Shown here in pieces: positions 1-10,600 of a DNA stretch of 64,000 nucleotides. The notes beneath the pieces are model-generated. The model worked only from the letters and a program-made list of their open reading frames with translations, made no database searches and was not told the DNA's origin. Position numbers and translations under genes: made by a program. The stretch covers positions 36,003,105-36,067,104 of the forward strand of contig JAJLRJ010000005.1 in assembly GCA_024195265.1 (NCBI GenBank), given 5' to 3'. This DNA is from Dendrophyllia cribrosa. Its lineage: Eukaryota; Cnidaria; Anthozoa; Scleractinia; Dendrophylliidae. Position 1 is the stretch's first letter, and each line of letters opens with the position of its first letter.

Positions 1-2
1 TA

Positions 3-911
3 GTCACCCCCTCCACCCCCCTACTCCCCGCTAGTGAAGTTACCCTGATCTACTTTGTTTCTGATTTAGCTGAATGTGTCAAATTTGGCACTATTAAAGT
101 GTACCTAGCAGCGATACAAAATCTACATGCTGAGTTCAACTGCACCCTCAACTTTGCCACCATGCCTCGCTTACAAAACAGTCTGCGGGGCATCAAACGC
201 TCCCTCGGCTTATCTCGACGTGACCGTCAGCCAATTACGCTGTATATTCTCGAATCTATTTTTCACTTGCTTCACCCCTACCATTCAACAGACATTGACA
301 CTGTTATGCTTTGGGCTGCGTTTACCCTAGCATTTTTTGGCTTTATGAGGTGCAGTGAACTCACATGTAATGGTCCTTTCGACCACAACGTACATCTCAC
401 TCGGGGGGACATCACATTTGTCCCCAACATTTGCGCACCTAAACACATGGGCGTCCGCATCAAGAAATCTAAGACAGATCCCTTCCGGCAAACAGCCGTC
501 ATCACCATCGCCAAATCAAACTCCACCGTCTGTGCAGTGTCAGCCACAAGAGAATTCTTCCTTCAGACTCCAGATTCCACCCCACAAAGCCCAATGTTTC
601 AGTTTAAGGATGGTACCCTCCTCTCACGGCGCACTCTGGCCCTTAATCTACACACGCTTCTGACATTATGCGGTCTTAAAGCCCATTCATACAACACTCA
701 CAGTTTCAGAATTGGGGCAGCAACAACTGCAGCAGCAGCTGGCCTGCCCTCCTGGCTCATAAAAATACTTGGTCGCTGGCGCTCGGATTCATACGAAAGG
801 TACATCCACCTTCCTCAAGCTACTATACTCCAAGTACCATCCACTATGACCTCCCACCATCAAGAACACACTACTTCGCAGAACCCCACCACGTTTGACC
901 CCTGGAATTGA
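3..911 (+). CDS. Tyrosine recombinase of a YR retrotransposon (5' end outside window)
   Basis: The frame is open from the window edge, so the N-terminus lies upstream; residues before position 99 already read like the helical core-binding domain of tyrosine recombinases. The catalytic domain is complete. It has the first arginine in FMRCSELTC, the H-x-x-R box in HSFRIGAATT, the tryptophan in LGRWRSDS and the terminal tyrosine in SYERYI, which gives the R-H-R-W-Y set in the right order. The family cuts and rejoins DNA through a 3'-phosphotyrosine and integrates circular element DNA. The direct repeats that follow (1216-2255) point to a Ngaro-type retrotransposon rather than a Crypton. No stop or frameshift is visible, so the copy may be young. 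The reverse transcriptase ORF would lie upstream of the window. Confidence 0.82.
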   Translation, partial: VTPSTPLLPASEVTLIYFVSDLAECVKFGTIKVYLAAIQNLHAEFNCTLNFATMPRLQNSLRGIKRSLGLSRRDRQPITLYILESIFHLLHPYHSTDIDTVMLWAAFTLAFFGFMRCSELTCNGPFDHNVHLTRGDITFVPNICAPKHMGVRIKKSKTDPFRQTAVITIAKSNSTVCAVSATREFFLQTPDSTPQSPMFQFKDGTLLSRRTLALNLHTLLTLCGLKAHSYNTHSFRIGAATTAAAAGLPSWLIKILGRWRSDSYERYIHLPQATILQVPSTMTSHHQEHTTSQNPTTFDPWN

Positions 912-1215
912 ATGGAACAATCAAACTTTGTGACAAGACCTGGATTGGTCAGAACTTGTGTGACTTACACAAAGGCCCACGGGCCCTAGACTCTATGCCT
1001 AATTATCTTAAACTTAACTACATCAGACACTGCTTGGTTTAGAAATACAGAAGATAGAAGGGTGGTAACTACTTAACTATTAAAAAGAATTCTGTCTGAG
1101 GCTACTAACAGACTGCTGCTTTGCACCATCCTGGGTGGGGTTAGCCTTTCTTCCCGCTTGCTCGAACAGCTCTTTTAGCAGCCTCAGTGTGGGAGAATTC
1201 TGTTCCAGAATTAGT

Positions 1216-1525
1216 GGGGATAAGTGTTGCTGGCGACAACCCTTCAGTCCCACACTGAAGCGATGCCTGGGTTGCCTTAGCTTGGGTCGAGCAAGGTGGC
1301 CACGCCCACTACCCCTCGCTAGTCACCCCTCTAGGAGCTTGGCATAGGTACACGCCACTCAGCTGTACTCCATGACGGCCAATCCATGGTTTCTATGCCA
1401 CTCGCTGACACTAGCCCCAGTGACTGGCCTCGCATGTGGCAGGCAGCATTCGGGTCCTGGACAACACTTACCCCCCGGGCCTTTCTCCCACATAAACAGT
1501 GTCTTTCAATTGCGCGTGACATTAA
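1216..1525 (+). repeat. Split direct repeat, copy B1
   Basis: This segment is repeated at 1946-2255 with a constant offset of 730 bp and no difference that I noticed. It starts at GGGGATAAGTGTTGCTGGCG and ends at GCGCGTGACATTAA. Confidence 0.85.
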
Positions 1526-1945
1526 TGAATGTTTTTGCCACAGCATAAACTAGAGTTAATGTTTAGCTCATTTGAACCTTGTGCCTTGCCGTCATATTAT
1601 GTATTTTTCCGGCTAATTGAATTATTGTACTTTGCTTACTTACACGCGTGTCCGAACTGCCACATATTTTTAGCAGCCAATTACACTATTAGCATGCACG
1701 TGCCTCAGTCTGTTATCCAATCAGATTTGGGCCCCCTCACTGCGGTCACTTTTGGTAATGTACATCGCTCGTGGTCTATCTCGCATTCAGTTCAATTTCA
1801 CTGTACAAGGCAACTGTTTATTTCCCTCCCACCCACCGCATTCCCCTTTTTTTTTTCACCCAACCGAGGTTACCACTCTGGCCCGTGTTTATTGCGTAAA
1901 ATGTAATAAAGTTCTTTGTTTTGCTTATTTTCAATAAACGGTTTG
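1526..1945 (+). repeat. Segment A2 between the split repeats
   Basis: This is unique sequence within the window. It contains two AATAAA signals near its 3' end (about 1903 and 1933). In a Ngaro layout it should match the 5' terminus (A1) of the element, which is upstream of the window. Confidence 0.55.
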
Positions 1946-2255
1946 GGGGATAAGTGTTGCTGGCGACAACCCTTCAGTCCCACACTGAAGCGATGCCTGG
2001 GTTGCCTTAGCTTGGGTCGAGCAAGGTGGCCACGCCCACTACCCCTCGCTAGTCACCCCTCTAGGAGCTTGGCATAGGTACACGCCACTCAGCTGTACTC
2101 CATGACGGCCAATCCATGGTTTCTATGCCACTCGCTGACACTAGCCCCAGTGACTGGCCTCGCATGTGGCAGGCAGCATTCGGGTCCTGGACAACACTTA
2201 CCCCCCGGGCCTTTCTCCCACATAAACAGTGTCTTTCAATTGCGCGTGACATTAA
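1946..2255 (+). repeat. Split direct repeat, copy B2
   Basis: This is the second copy of the 310-bp repeat. The shared sequence stops at 2255, which I take as the 3' terminus of the element. Confidence 0.85.
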
Positions 2256-2595
2256 ACTCCATTTATCCGTTTATACCGTTATTATTGACCGGATATGTTT
2301 TGGCATGTTAATGAATACAAATTCCTCGTTTCCGTTGAGTCGTGATCTTTTTGCACATCTGATGACATGCTTTCTCAAATGCCACCTATTTCAAGTCAGT
2401 TCGATGAAATGGACAAAAAAGCGTTTTTTCCCCGAGGAAATAAGCCCTATAGCGGATAATGTTTCTATTGTCAAAAAAGTGTCTCAAGTGTTTAGTTGTA
2501 GCTCAAATGCTGTATAGCTACTACCTGTCATTATTATCGAGTGCTTTAGGAAAAGTACTATTTTACACAAAGGGGTTGTAAACAAATATACTGAC
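2256..2595. other. No gene seen (flank or intron of the minus-strand gene)
   Basis: No conserved coding, repeat or RNA was recognised. It is probably intronic to the large minus-strand gene, because the last exon found ends in a splice donor. Confidence 0.5.
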
Positions 2596-3294
2596 CACAA
2601 ATTACAGGCGCCTGGGAGTCATCTCGGCAAACTAGCGTGTTGTCATGACGACAAGTCGAAGACCATGGAATACATGTACCGTCTGCACATTGAAACATGC
2701 CATCCCGGGTACAAGTGGTTCCTGCAATGTTAATGCCGTTCTATATTAAAATTTTGGCTGTCGTAAGAAAAACTTAGTGTCCTGCATTTGTACCCAGTAA
2801 AAACGACTACATGTCGTCTTTTTCTGACATTTGAGAAGTGGGTTAGTTTGGGAACAAACTTAGGGTTTTCAAAAACGCAACTGCTAAGCGAATTTTCAGA
2901 CCAACCAGGATTGAGTTGCTGTTGTCACTTTTCTTTGTTTCACTTATATTGGAAATAAAGCTCGCATCATATCCCAAAGACTAATGGGTAACGCCTTTAT
3001 TTTGTCTACCACTTAAAAGCTACCTAAGCTGGAAGTAATGCACAGTCGATTCACATGACGTAATGCACTTACCACAAAACCGTTCATCTTTACCATCTGA
3101 ACAATCATTTATTCCATTGCATAAATTAGCGGACGAAACACAATCTCCTGAGGAGCACGGCAGTTCAACTGTTAAACAAGTGCAGTCATCCTCATCTGAG
3201 CCGTCGATGCAGTTGATGTCACTATCACAGCGGAATGTGGAGCTAATGCATTCACCGTTGAGACACTGAAACTCATTAGGACTACAAACAAAGT
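2596..3294 (-). CDS. Exons 19-20: three LDL-receptor class A repeats
   Basis: Exon 3073-3294 (222 nt, phase 1-1) encodes two repeats with six cysteines each. They end in the acidic calcium loops DGSDEDDC and DGKDERFC. Exon 2596-2721 (126 nt, phase 1-1) encodes a third repeat, whose cysteine spacing is 7-4-6-7-9. Its last loop, [10 protein letters not shown], lacks the usual S-D-E core, so calcium binding there is doubtful. Both exons stop one base after the sixth cysteine codon; the last uses donor GTCAGT. If that donor is not used, the frame would end at a TAG near 2557. The repeats are small disulphide-bonded ligand-binding modules. Confidence 0.85.
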
Positions 3295-4622
3295 CTGAAA
3301 ACATCCAAAAAAAAGGTAAAGGTGGACGAGGGGCACCTAACGATAAAACGCTAAAGTTATAACAAGGTGGACAGCGAAGGAGGTTTGTACCTACAATAGC
3401 TTCAATAAATAGCTTTAATGATGTAGGAACCCATGGAGTGATATGTTATCTGACTTACCTGGCGATGCATGAGAAGGAGTCAATGCGCATGTTTCAGTGG
3501 TAATCACTATATTGTCAATGAGTATGCTGGGAGTTCCATTCACTGCTCCAAAGCCTTGAATTACAATCTAATAATGACAGAAGATAAATCAGATGTTAAT
3601 ACGGTCTACAGTATAAAACAAAGAGACGGTGATCTTTACACGATGACAGGTCGCAGTCTATATGGCTAAACGTTAGAGTCACATTAGACTTACACAATAA
3701 CACCGTCTGTTTAAAAACGACACTGACTAAAAGATAGAAAAGGCCGTTTACTTGAGAATTCTCTTGTGGTTTCCAAGTAACTTTAGCATTGTTCCATTTA
3801 TTTCCTTGATAACCACGTAACTTCCAAATCAGAATGTTATCTTGACTTGTTTTAATGAACACTTTTAGTGATGAAAGGAAACTGGTAGGAAGTTGAAACT
3901 TGAAGTGAAGACATAACCCAACATCCTTGTAAAATAGTTTCCATGGCAATATAGAACTCTCAAGCCAACTGTTGAGATGTTCGTTGACCACACCACGTCC
4001 ACCTGAAAATCAAGGAAATCAAAATCAATTGTTGTTATGATGAACATTTCAGTGCAGATGTCTGCTGTTTTTACCTGATATTTTCCATCCTTTGACTGTC
4101 CAATGTTCGTCATCTTCAGAAAAGGTAAGCTGCGTAACTGACGCCACTAAAGACAAGAGTTCAAATATTTTTAAAAATCTGTTTTTCAAGCGTTCTGGGT
4201 AAAGGTGCTGTTACACGAGGTCATACTTCATTTTTTGGCAACTTGCAACGCAATGCTGACAAGAGTATTGAGACACAAGTTGATAATTTCATGTTACACG
4301 CTTCCAACTTGCCTCGCAACGTGGCGAAAAGTAGAGAAGTGTTCAACTTTTCTTGGACTCTCAACGCACTGTTTCGTTGTGTCACAAGTTGAGAAATAAG
4401 GTTTTACACGCGGCTGCAACGGCTCTGCGGCCAGCGTTGCGTTGCAAGTTGAAGGAAAAATTGCCAAATGTAACAGCACCTTATTATTAAGTAAGTAAAT
4501 TCTTACCAAGCTAGTGATATGATCCATATCGCGGGCTTGTTTATCAACAGGGTCTCAACAACTAACCAAAGCTGCTGCTGCTGCTGCTATTACTACTGTT
4601 ACTGCTATTGCTACTGCTACTA

Positions 4623-4697
<75 letters not shown>

Positions 4698-7600
4698 TAC
4701 TATTACTACTGCTACTGCTATTGCTATTGCTACTACTACTGCTACTGCTATTACTACTACTACTACTGCCCATTTATCTCAGATTTTTTCTCGGCCTTCT
4801 TACACCGTAGGAAGCAGTATTGTGACTTATCTTGGACCCTCAAGTCTGATCGCAGTATAGCATCAACAGCATCACCCACCTCGACTATTGAACTCTTATT
4901 CATGCACACTGTAATAAACAGTTGTTATATTTTGAAGAAATTAATGCTGTTTTTTCACTTCTTATACGCAACTTACCCTTAACGTTGACATCAACTATTT
5001 TTCTTCTTCCTTTTTTTTCTGTTACATCATTTGTGAATGAATAATGTATCTGTTGGGAGTGAAATAGAAAAGAAAATATGTCATTAACTCCAACGACAAA
5101 TAGTTGTTTACAAAAAAAAATAAACAAATTGCTCTCAGTTGATCATAGCACTTTATCAATATATATATTTCACTTTATACTACCACTTTGAGATGCAACT
5201 CTTATGTAATCTTCTAGATGTAATGTAATCTTCAGTAAATGTAACGTATCGAAGTCAACGGGATGGTAAGGCTCATGGCAGAAGATAATAACATTAGCTT
5301 GACAATTCAGTTATTGACACCTCACCATTAAACAGTAGTAGACTTCATCTGAATGCTACAGGTTCATCACTACTAGCCGTGCTGTTCATTAAGTTTTTAA
5401 GATCCGGTTCTGACAACTATAATCATACTCGTAAGGGTTTTCAGTCCTCAACTATCCAGCAACTGGGAAAGCTTCTGATGCAACTAGGAAGCTTCCGTAC
5501 TGGCCCAGATCCTCACAGGCGACGCCCGCGCTAGTTTTTCATAATAATGTACCGAATCCTAATCTTTTTAATTGTCTCCCTTCTGGACGTGGTTTTAAAA
5601 TAGCCTGTTTAAACATCAATAGTCTAACAAAGCACATTGACGAATTGAGAATTCTGCTAACTGATTACTCTATCGATATTCTCTCTATTAACGAATCTAA
5701 ACTTGACGACTCTGTCAAAAGTTGCGAGGTGCATATACCAGGATATGAGTTGTTTCGTCGAGATAGAAACAGGCAAGGAGGAGGAGTAGGCATCTATATA
5801 AAAACCTCCATTAATGTTATAGTTCGCGCTGATTTGAATGTACCCAATCTTGAAAATTTATGTGTAGAAATTCGTAAACCAAACTCAGAGCCATTTCTGA
5901 TAGCCACTTGGTATAGGCCTCCTTCCTCCTCAATTGATTTATTTTTATATTACGAATCATTTCTCGAGAAATTAGATTCTCTTGGTCTTGAATATTATTT
6001 GTTAGGTGATTTAAATTGCAACCTGGCCTCTTCACAATATGATTTAAATACTCGTCGCTTATGTGAAATGTCTGATTTATATGGACTTCTCAAACTCATT
6101 AATAATTCATGACGAGAACACAAAGGAAATCACTACCGTGAAGGAGGTTTTGAAATCGTTTCTTAATTTGCATAGATTTTGGCGATTTTATTCCTTCGTT
6201 TTCTCCGCATTTAACGATCAGTTTGAGAAGCTATATCAAACACTCGAATCAGTGTTTCATCAGATTTCCAAACACCTTGAAGTGGGTGAAAAAAACTCGG
6301 CTGCGCCTCGTTTTTCTCACCCACTTCGCGGTGTTTGGAAATCTGATGAAACACTGTTCCTCGTGTTTGATATATTACTTCAACAACTTATAACTGAACC
6401 TACTCGCATAACTGAATCCTCGTCGACATTAATTGACTTAATTTATACAAACTATACTGACAGGGTAGTCTGTTCCGGAGTCTCTCATATTGGCATCAGC
6501 GACCATAGTCTTATATACGTTTATAGGAAACTATCTCCCGCTTTTCAATCCAAAGGGCATTCAACCATTTCTTACAGAAATTTTCAAAATTTTAATCGAG
6601 AGAGTTTTCGTAATGATATCGCTCAGCAGGACTGGACTTGCAATAGTTCAGATAATCCAAATGTTTTGTGGGCTGACTGGAAAACTAAATTTTTGAATAT
6701 TGTCGACATTCATGCTCCACTCCGAACTAGACGCGCTAGAACAAAGAAAGTACCCTGGATTAATTCAGAATTAAAGAATGGCATGCGTGATCGCGATGCT
6801 GCCAAAAGAAAAGCAATTAGATCTAATGATCCACGCGACTGGGCAAACTACAAAAAGTTGCGAAACATAATAAACAATAACATTAAAACTACTAAAGCAT
6901 CTTATTATTCTAATGCTTTTATGCAGTCCAAGGGTAATTCACGGAAAACGTGGCAAACCATTAATGAGCTTACATCCCGTCGTACAAATAACACAACAGT
7001 GAAAGAACTAAAATTGAATGATAACATTATCTCTAATTCTAGTGAGCTTTCTAATGCTTTTAATGACCATTTTTCAACAATTGGGCCCAGACTTGCTAAT
7101 GAAATACCTCCAACTGTTAATAATGATTTAACCTATAGCAATTATATAAATGTAAATAACAAGAAATTCAGTTTCTCTTTGATTAGCAGTAATATTGTTT
7201 TATCACATCTAAACAAATTATGTAGAGCTAAAGCAACTGGTCTTGATAATATTTCTACTAAAATAATACGCGAATGTGCTGATCTTATTTCAGTTTCACT
7301 GTGTGATCTATTTAATAAATCCTTAGTCTCTGGTATATTTCCTGACGACTGGAAATGTGCCAGAGTTACTCCATTGTTTAAGCAAGGTGAGCCATCTGAT
7401 CTAAATAATTATCGGCCTATTTTAGTCATTTCAGTAATAGCTAAAGTGTTTGAAAGGATTGTTTATGACCAATTGTATAATTTTTTGACTACTGAAAATA
7501 TCCTTTCTAAACAGCAATCGGGTTTTCGCTCATTACACTCAACTGTAACTGCTCTTCTGGAAGCTACTGATAACTGGGCGTTTAATATCGACTGTGGAAA

Positions 7601-10600
7601 TGTTAATGCTGTGGTTTTTCTTGATTTAAAAAAGGCATTCGATACTGTCGACCATGATATTCTTTTAACCAAAATGAATCTTTACGGAATACAAGAAATA
7701 GCTCTTGATTGGTTTACGTCATATTTAACTAATCGCACACAACGATGTCTCGTTAACGGTTTTCTTTCTGAAACATGTTCACTTAAATGTGGGGTACCGC
7801 AGGGAACAATCCTAGGCCCCCTTTTATTTCTCATATACATTAACGACTTGCCAAACTGCCTAACATTATGCCAGCCTAGAATGTATGCTGATGACACTCA
7901 CATCACTTATGCGGACGCTGATGTGAATTCAATACAGTTAAATCTGAACCACGATTTGGATAATCTAAACAAGTGGCTTATCTCTAACAAACTTACTTTG
8001 AACACTGCTAAAACTGAATTCATGCTAATTGGTTCTAGACAAAAATTAAGTACTTTGTCAAACCCACCTGAGCTCTTGATTGATAATATTCCAATAGAAC
8101 AAGTTTCCTCTGTCAAATCGCTTGGAGTATTTATTGATGAAAATTTACGGTGGCAAATACACATTGATAAATTATCTAAAAAGCTCGCTTCCGGGATAGG
8201 AGCCATAAAAAGAATTAGACCTTTTGTCCCTCCATCTACTCTTCATTATATATACAACGCGCTAATTCAATCTCACTTCAATTACTGCAATCTTGTTTGG
8301 GGTAATTGTGGTAAAACTTTATTTGACAGGCTACAGAAGCTTCAGAACCGTGCCGCTCGTGTTTTAACGTTTTCTAGCTATGATGCGGACGCCAACTGCC
8401 TAATTAGACAACTCGATTGGAAAGATTTGAGCACACAGTTTCAAATACAGAAAATCTTAATGGTTTACAAGTGTTTAAATGGTCTTGTTCCTGAATACCT
8501 TTCCTCTAAATTTGTTAAACGAAATGAAATGCGCTATTCCCTGAGGGACTCTGATAACAAACTAGTCGTCCCGTTCCCACGAACTAATTACATGAAAAAC
8601 AGCTTTAGTTATAGCGGAGCAGTTCTCTGGAACAGCCTACCCTGTCATATGAGAGAAATGGAATCTCTAGGTCAATTTAAACGATCAGCTTATCTGAATG
8701 TTTAATGTAAACTACACACGGCATTCATGAAAAACAGGTTTATTTAGATTAGTTGTAGTTAGCTTTGTAATTTGTTTAGGCTAGTTAGGTTAGCTAGGTT
8801 AGGTTTCCTGATGATTTTACCGTGTTTAAATAAAGATTTACAGTATTACAGTACAGTATGACAGTACAGTAACTTGGATACCTCCATGGAGCTTTTTCCT
8901 GGCTGAGTTATCACTTCAATGTCTGTCTGGAAGATTTCCTCGGAGCATGTTAACTTGACAGATGGATTAACAAGGTAAGATTTTCCAAAGGCGTGGAACT
9001 CTAGTGATATGGGACAGTCTGGGCAGTATATACCCTGGCAACAGTACTTATATGACGCTGGAAACAAGAAAAAAATATCGACTTGTTTACTGCGTACTTT
9101 CAGTTATAAGACATTTTAAGTTTATTTTTTTAATCCTTTGCAGGCAAAAAAAATTCATCGCTAATGTATTCTGTTGCAGGTTCCAGAAACTGTTAAAAAT
9201 TACTGAGTTACTTACCAGTGATTCGTAAAACAGACCCGAGATCCACTTGTTTGATAATACTATCGTTTGGACGAAGAAGAGTAAAATCTATAGTTCGGGT
9301 ACCTAATGACATAAGAAAAGTAAAATAAATCAACAATTGTATAGATTTTTTAATTCTTATCAAACGTCTTTTTTCAGTGATCCTAAAATATTAGTTGTGT
9401 AAGAAAAAGAAATGTGTTTGTAATGTTACAGCTTCCTTTCGCTAATTTTAATTATCTATTGTTTATCAAAATATTCTTTTGTTAGGAGTCCTTTATCAGG
9501 TTTAAGATAACGAGCCGAAGGCGTGTGAATTTTGATCTGATAAAACACGTGTGGACAAACAATTAGACTAACGCCAAGTTTTTATTCTCTGAGTAAAGAG
9601 GCGATAGAAAATTTGCCGATCGCTCGACACTTATAGGCCCGTAAACGAATTTTTTTTTTTTAATTGAGGTTGGACAAAAATGTTAACAAAGCTTTTTCAC
9701 CTGGAATATGTTCCTTGGAGGTAGGTTAGTGCACACATAAAAGTCCACCCGAATCCAACCATGGCAACCTTGTTTTTACGTGACCGTGGGAAAATTCAAG
9801 ATGGCCACCAAATCCAAGATGGCCGCCATGACATAAATCACTCTTTCTTTGGAAAGAAATGACGGAAAAACACGCATGATATGTCGAATCCCACTGAATC
9901 CGACATGCCCATTCGTTTAGTGATGTCTCCAAGGTCATAGGAGGTCAAGGTCAGGCTAATAGGTCAAGGTCATGGTAAAAAAAAAACAATTTAAAAGGAA
10001 ATTAGAAATAGAATCAGATCTGATGGCAACAGTCTGCGTGCAAAAAATAAACAAAACAAAAGAATCAATTTATAAATCAGGTTAAGTGGGCGAAAATCAG
10101 CACAATCATTTTTAAAGCTTTGTACAAGGATATTTTGAGCTCCAGTTGATGAGTCAAGTCAGGGTTATTTGGAAAAAAAATAAGAGGCAAAAGCCAAAAA
10201 ATATCACGATATGTGCAAACTAATAAACTCAAAACGTCGCTTTGAGTTTTATCAAGAACAAATGTATTAAGTATATGTATTTGATGCAAAAAGGGGACTG
10301 GGACTGAACGTGTTGTACTTTGGCCGGCGGTTATCTTAACATCATCAGAGTTTGTCAAGCTGGCGAGTGTCACAGGTGAGTGATTTACATTTGCACGTAT
10401 TTTCATCCACTTTTTTCTGATATTTAAGGTTGCTACAAAATACTTGCATATTTTGTTTTCCTTTTAACCTTTTGAATGAATGTTTGTGTTTTTAAATGTG
10501 CAGTTAGACTCAAATCTCGATAAGCATAATCTGAAAGTGTGTCAAAAGCAGAGAAATGGAAATTCTTTTCATAACTTTTTCACCAGAAGAAAACTTTTCT

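Larger units (their letters stand above)
1..2255 (+). mobile_element. 3' part of a Ngaro-like retrotransposon
   Basis: A tyrosine recombinase ORF is followed by a repeat-spacer-repeat unit of 310, 420 and 310 bp. That is the B1-A2-B2 split direct repeat that ends Ngaro elements. A matching A1 copy of 1526-1945 is expected at the unseen 5' end. Such elements make no target duplication, so the 3' end is set by the end of the repeat. Positions 912-1215 lie between the ORF and the first repeat and show no coding. Confidence 0.68.
5330..8871 (+). mobile_element. CR1/L2-like non-LTR retrotransposon, 5'-truncated, antisense in an intron
   Basis: The element carries the tail of ORF1, an apurinic endonuclease, a reverse transcriptase and a 3' tail of short ACAGT-like repeats at about 8840-8871, as in L2/CR1 elements. 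It lies antisense in the intron between exons 14 and 15. Its 3' tail ends about 10 bp from the splice donor of exon 14 (8881). A fold-back insertion at about 6100-6375 splits ORF2. There is no poly(A) tail. Confidence 0.8.

Noticed and set aside
2102..2517. Overlapping frames after the second split repeat
   Set aside because: They start inside the B2 repeat of the Ngaro-like element and run into unique flank. There is no conserved motif.
4519..4982. Poly-tyrosine, poly-leucine, poly-valine and poly-serine frames
   Set aside because: They are translations of the CTG/CTA microsatellite and not genes.
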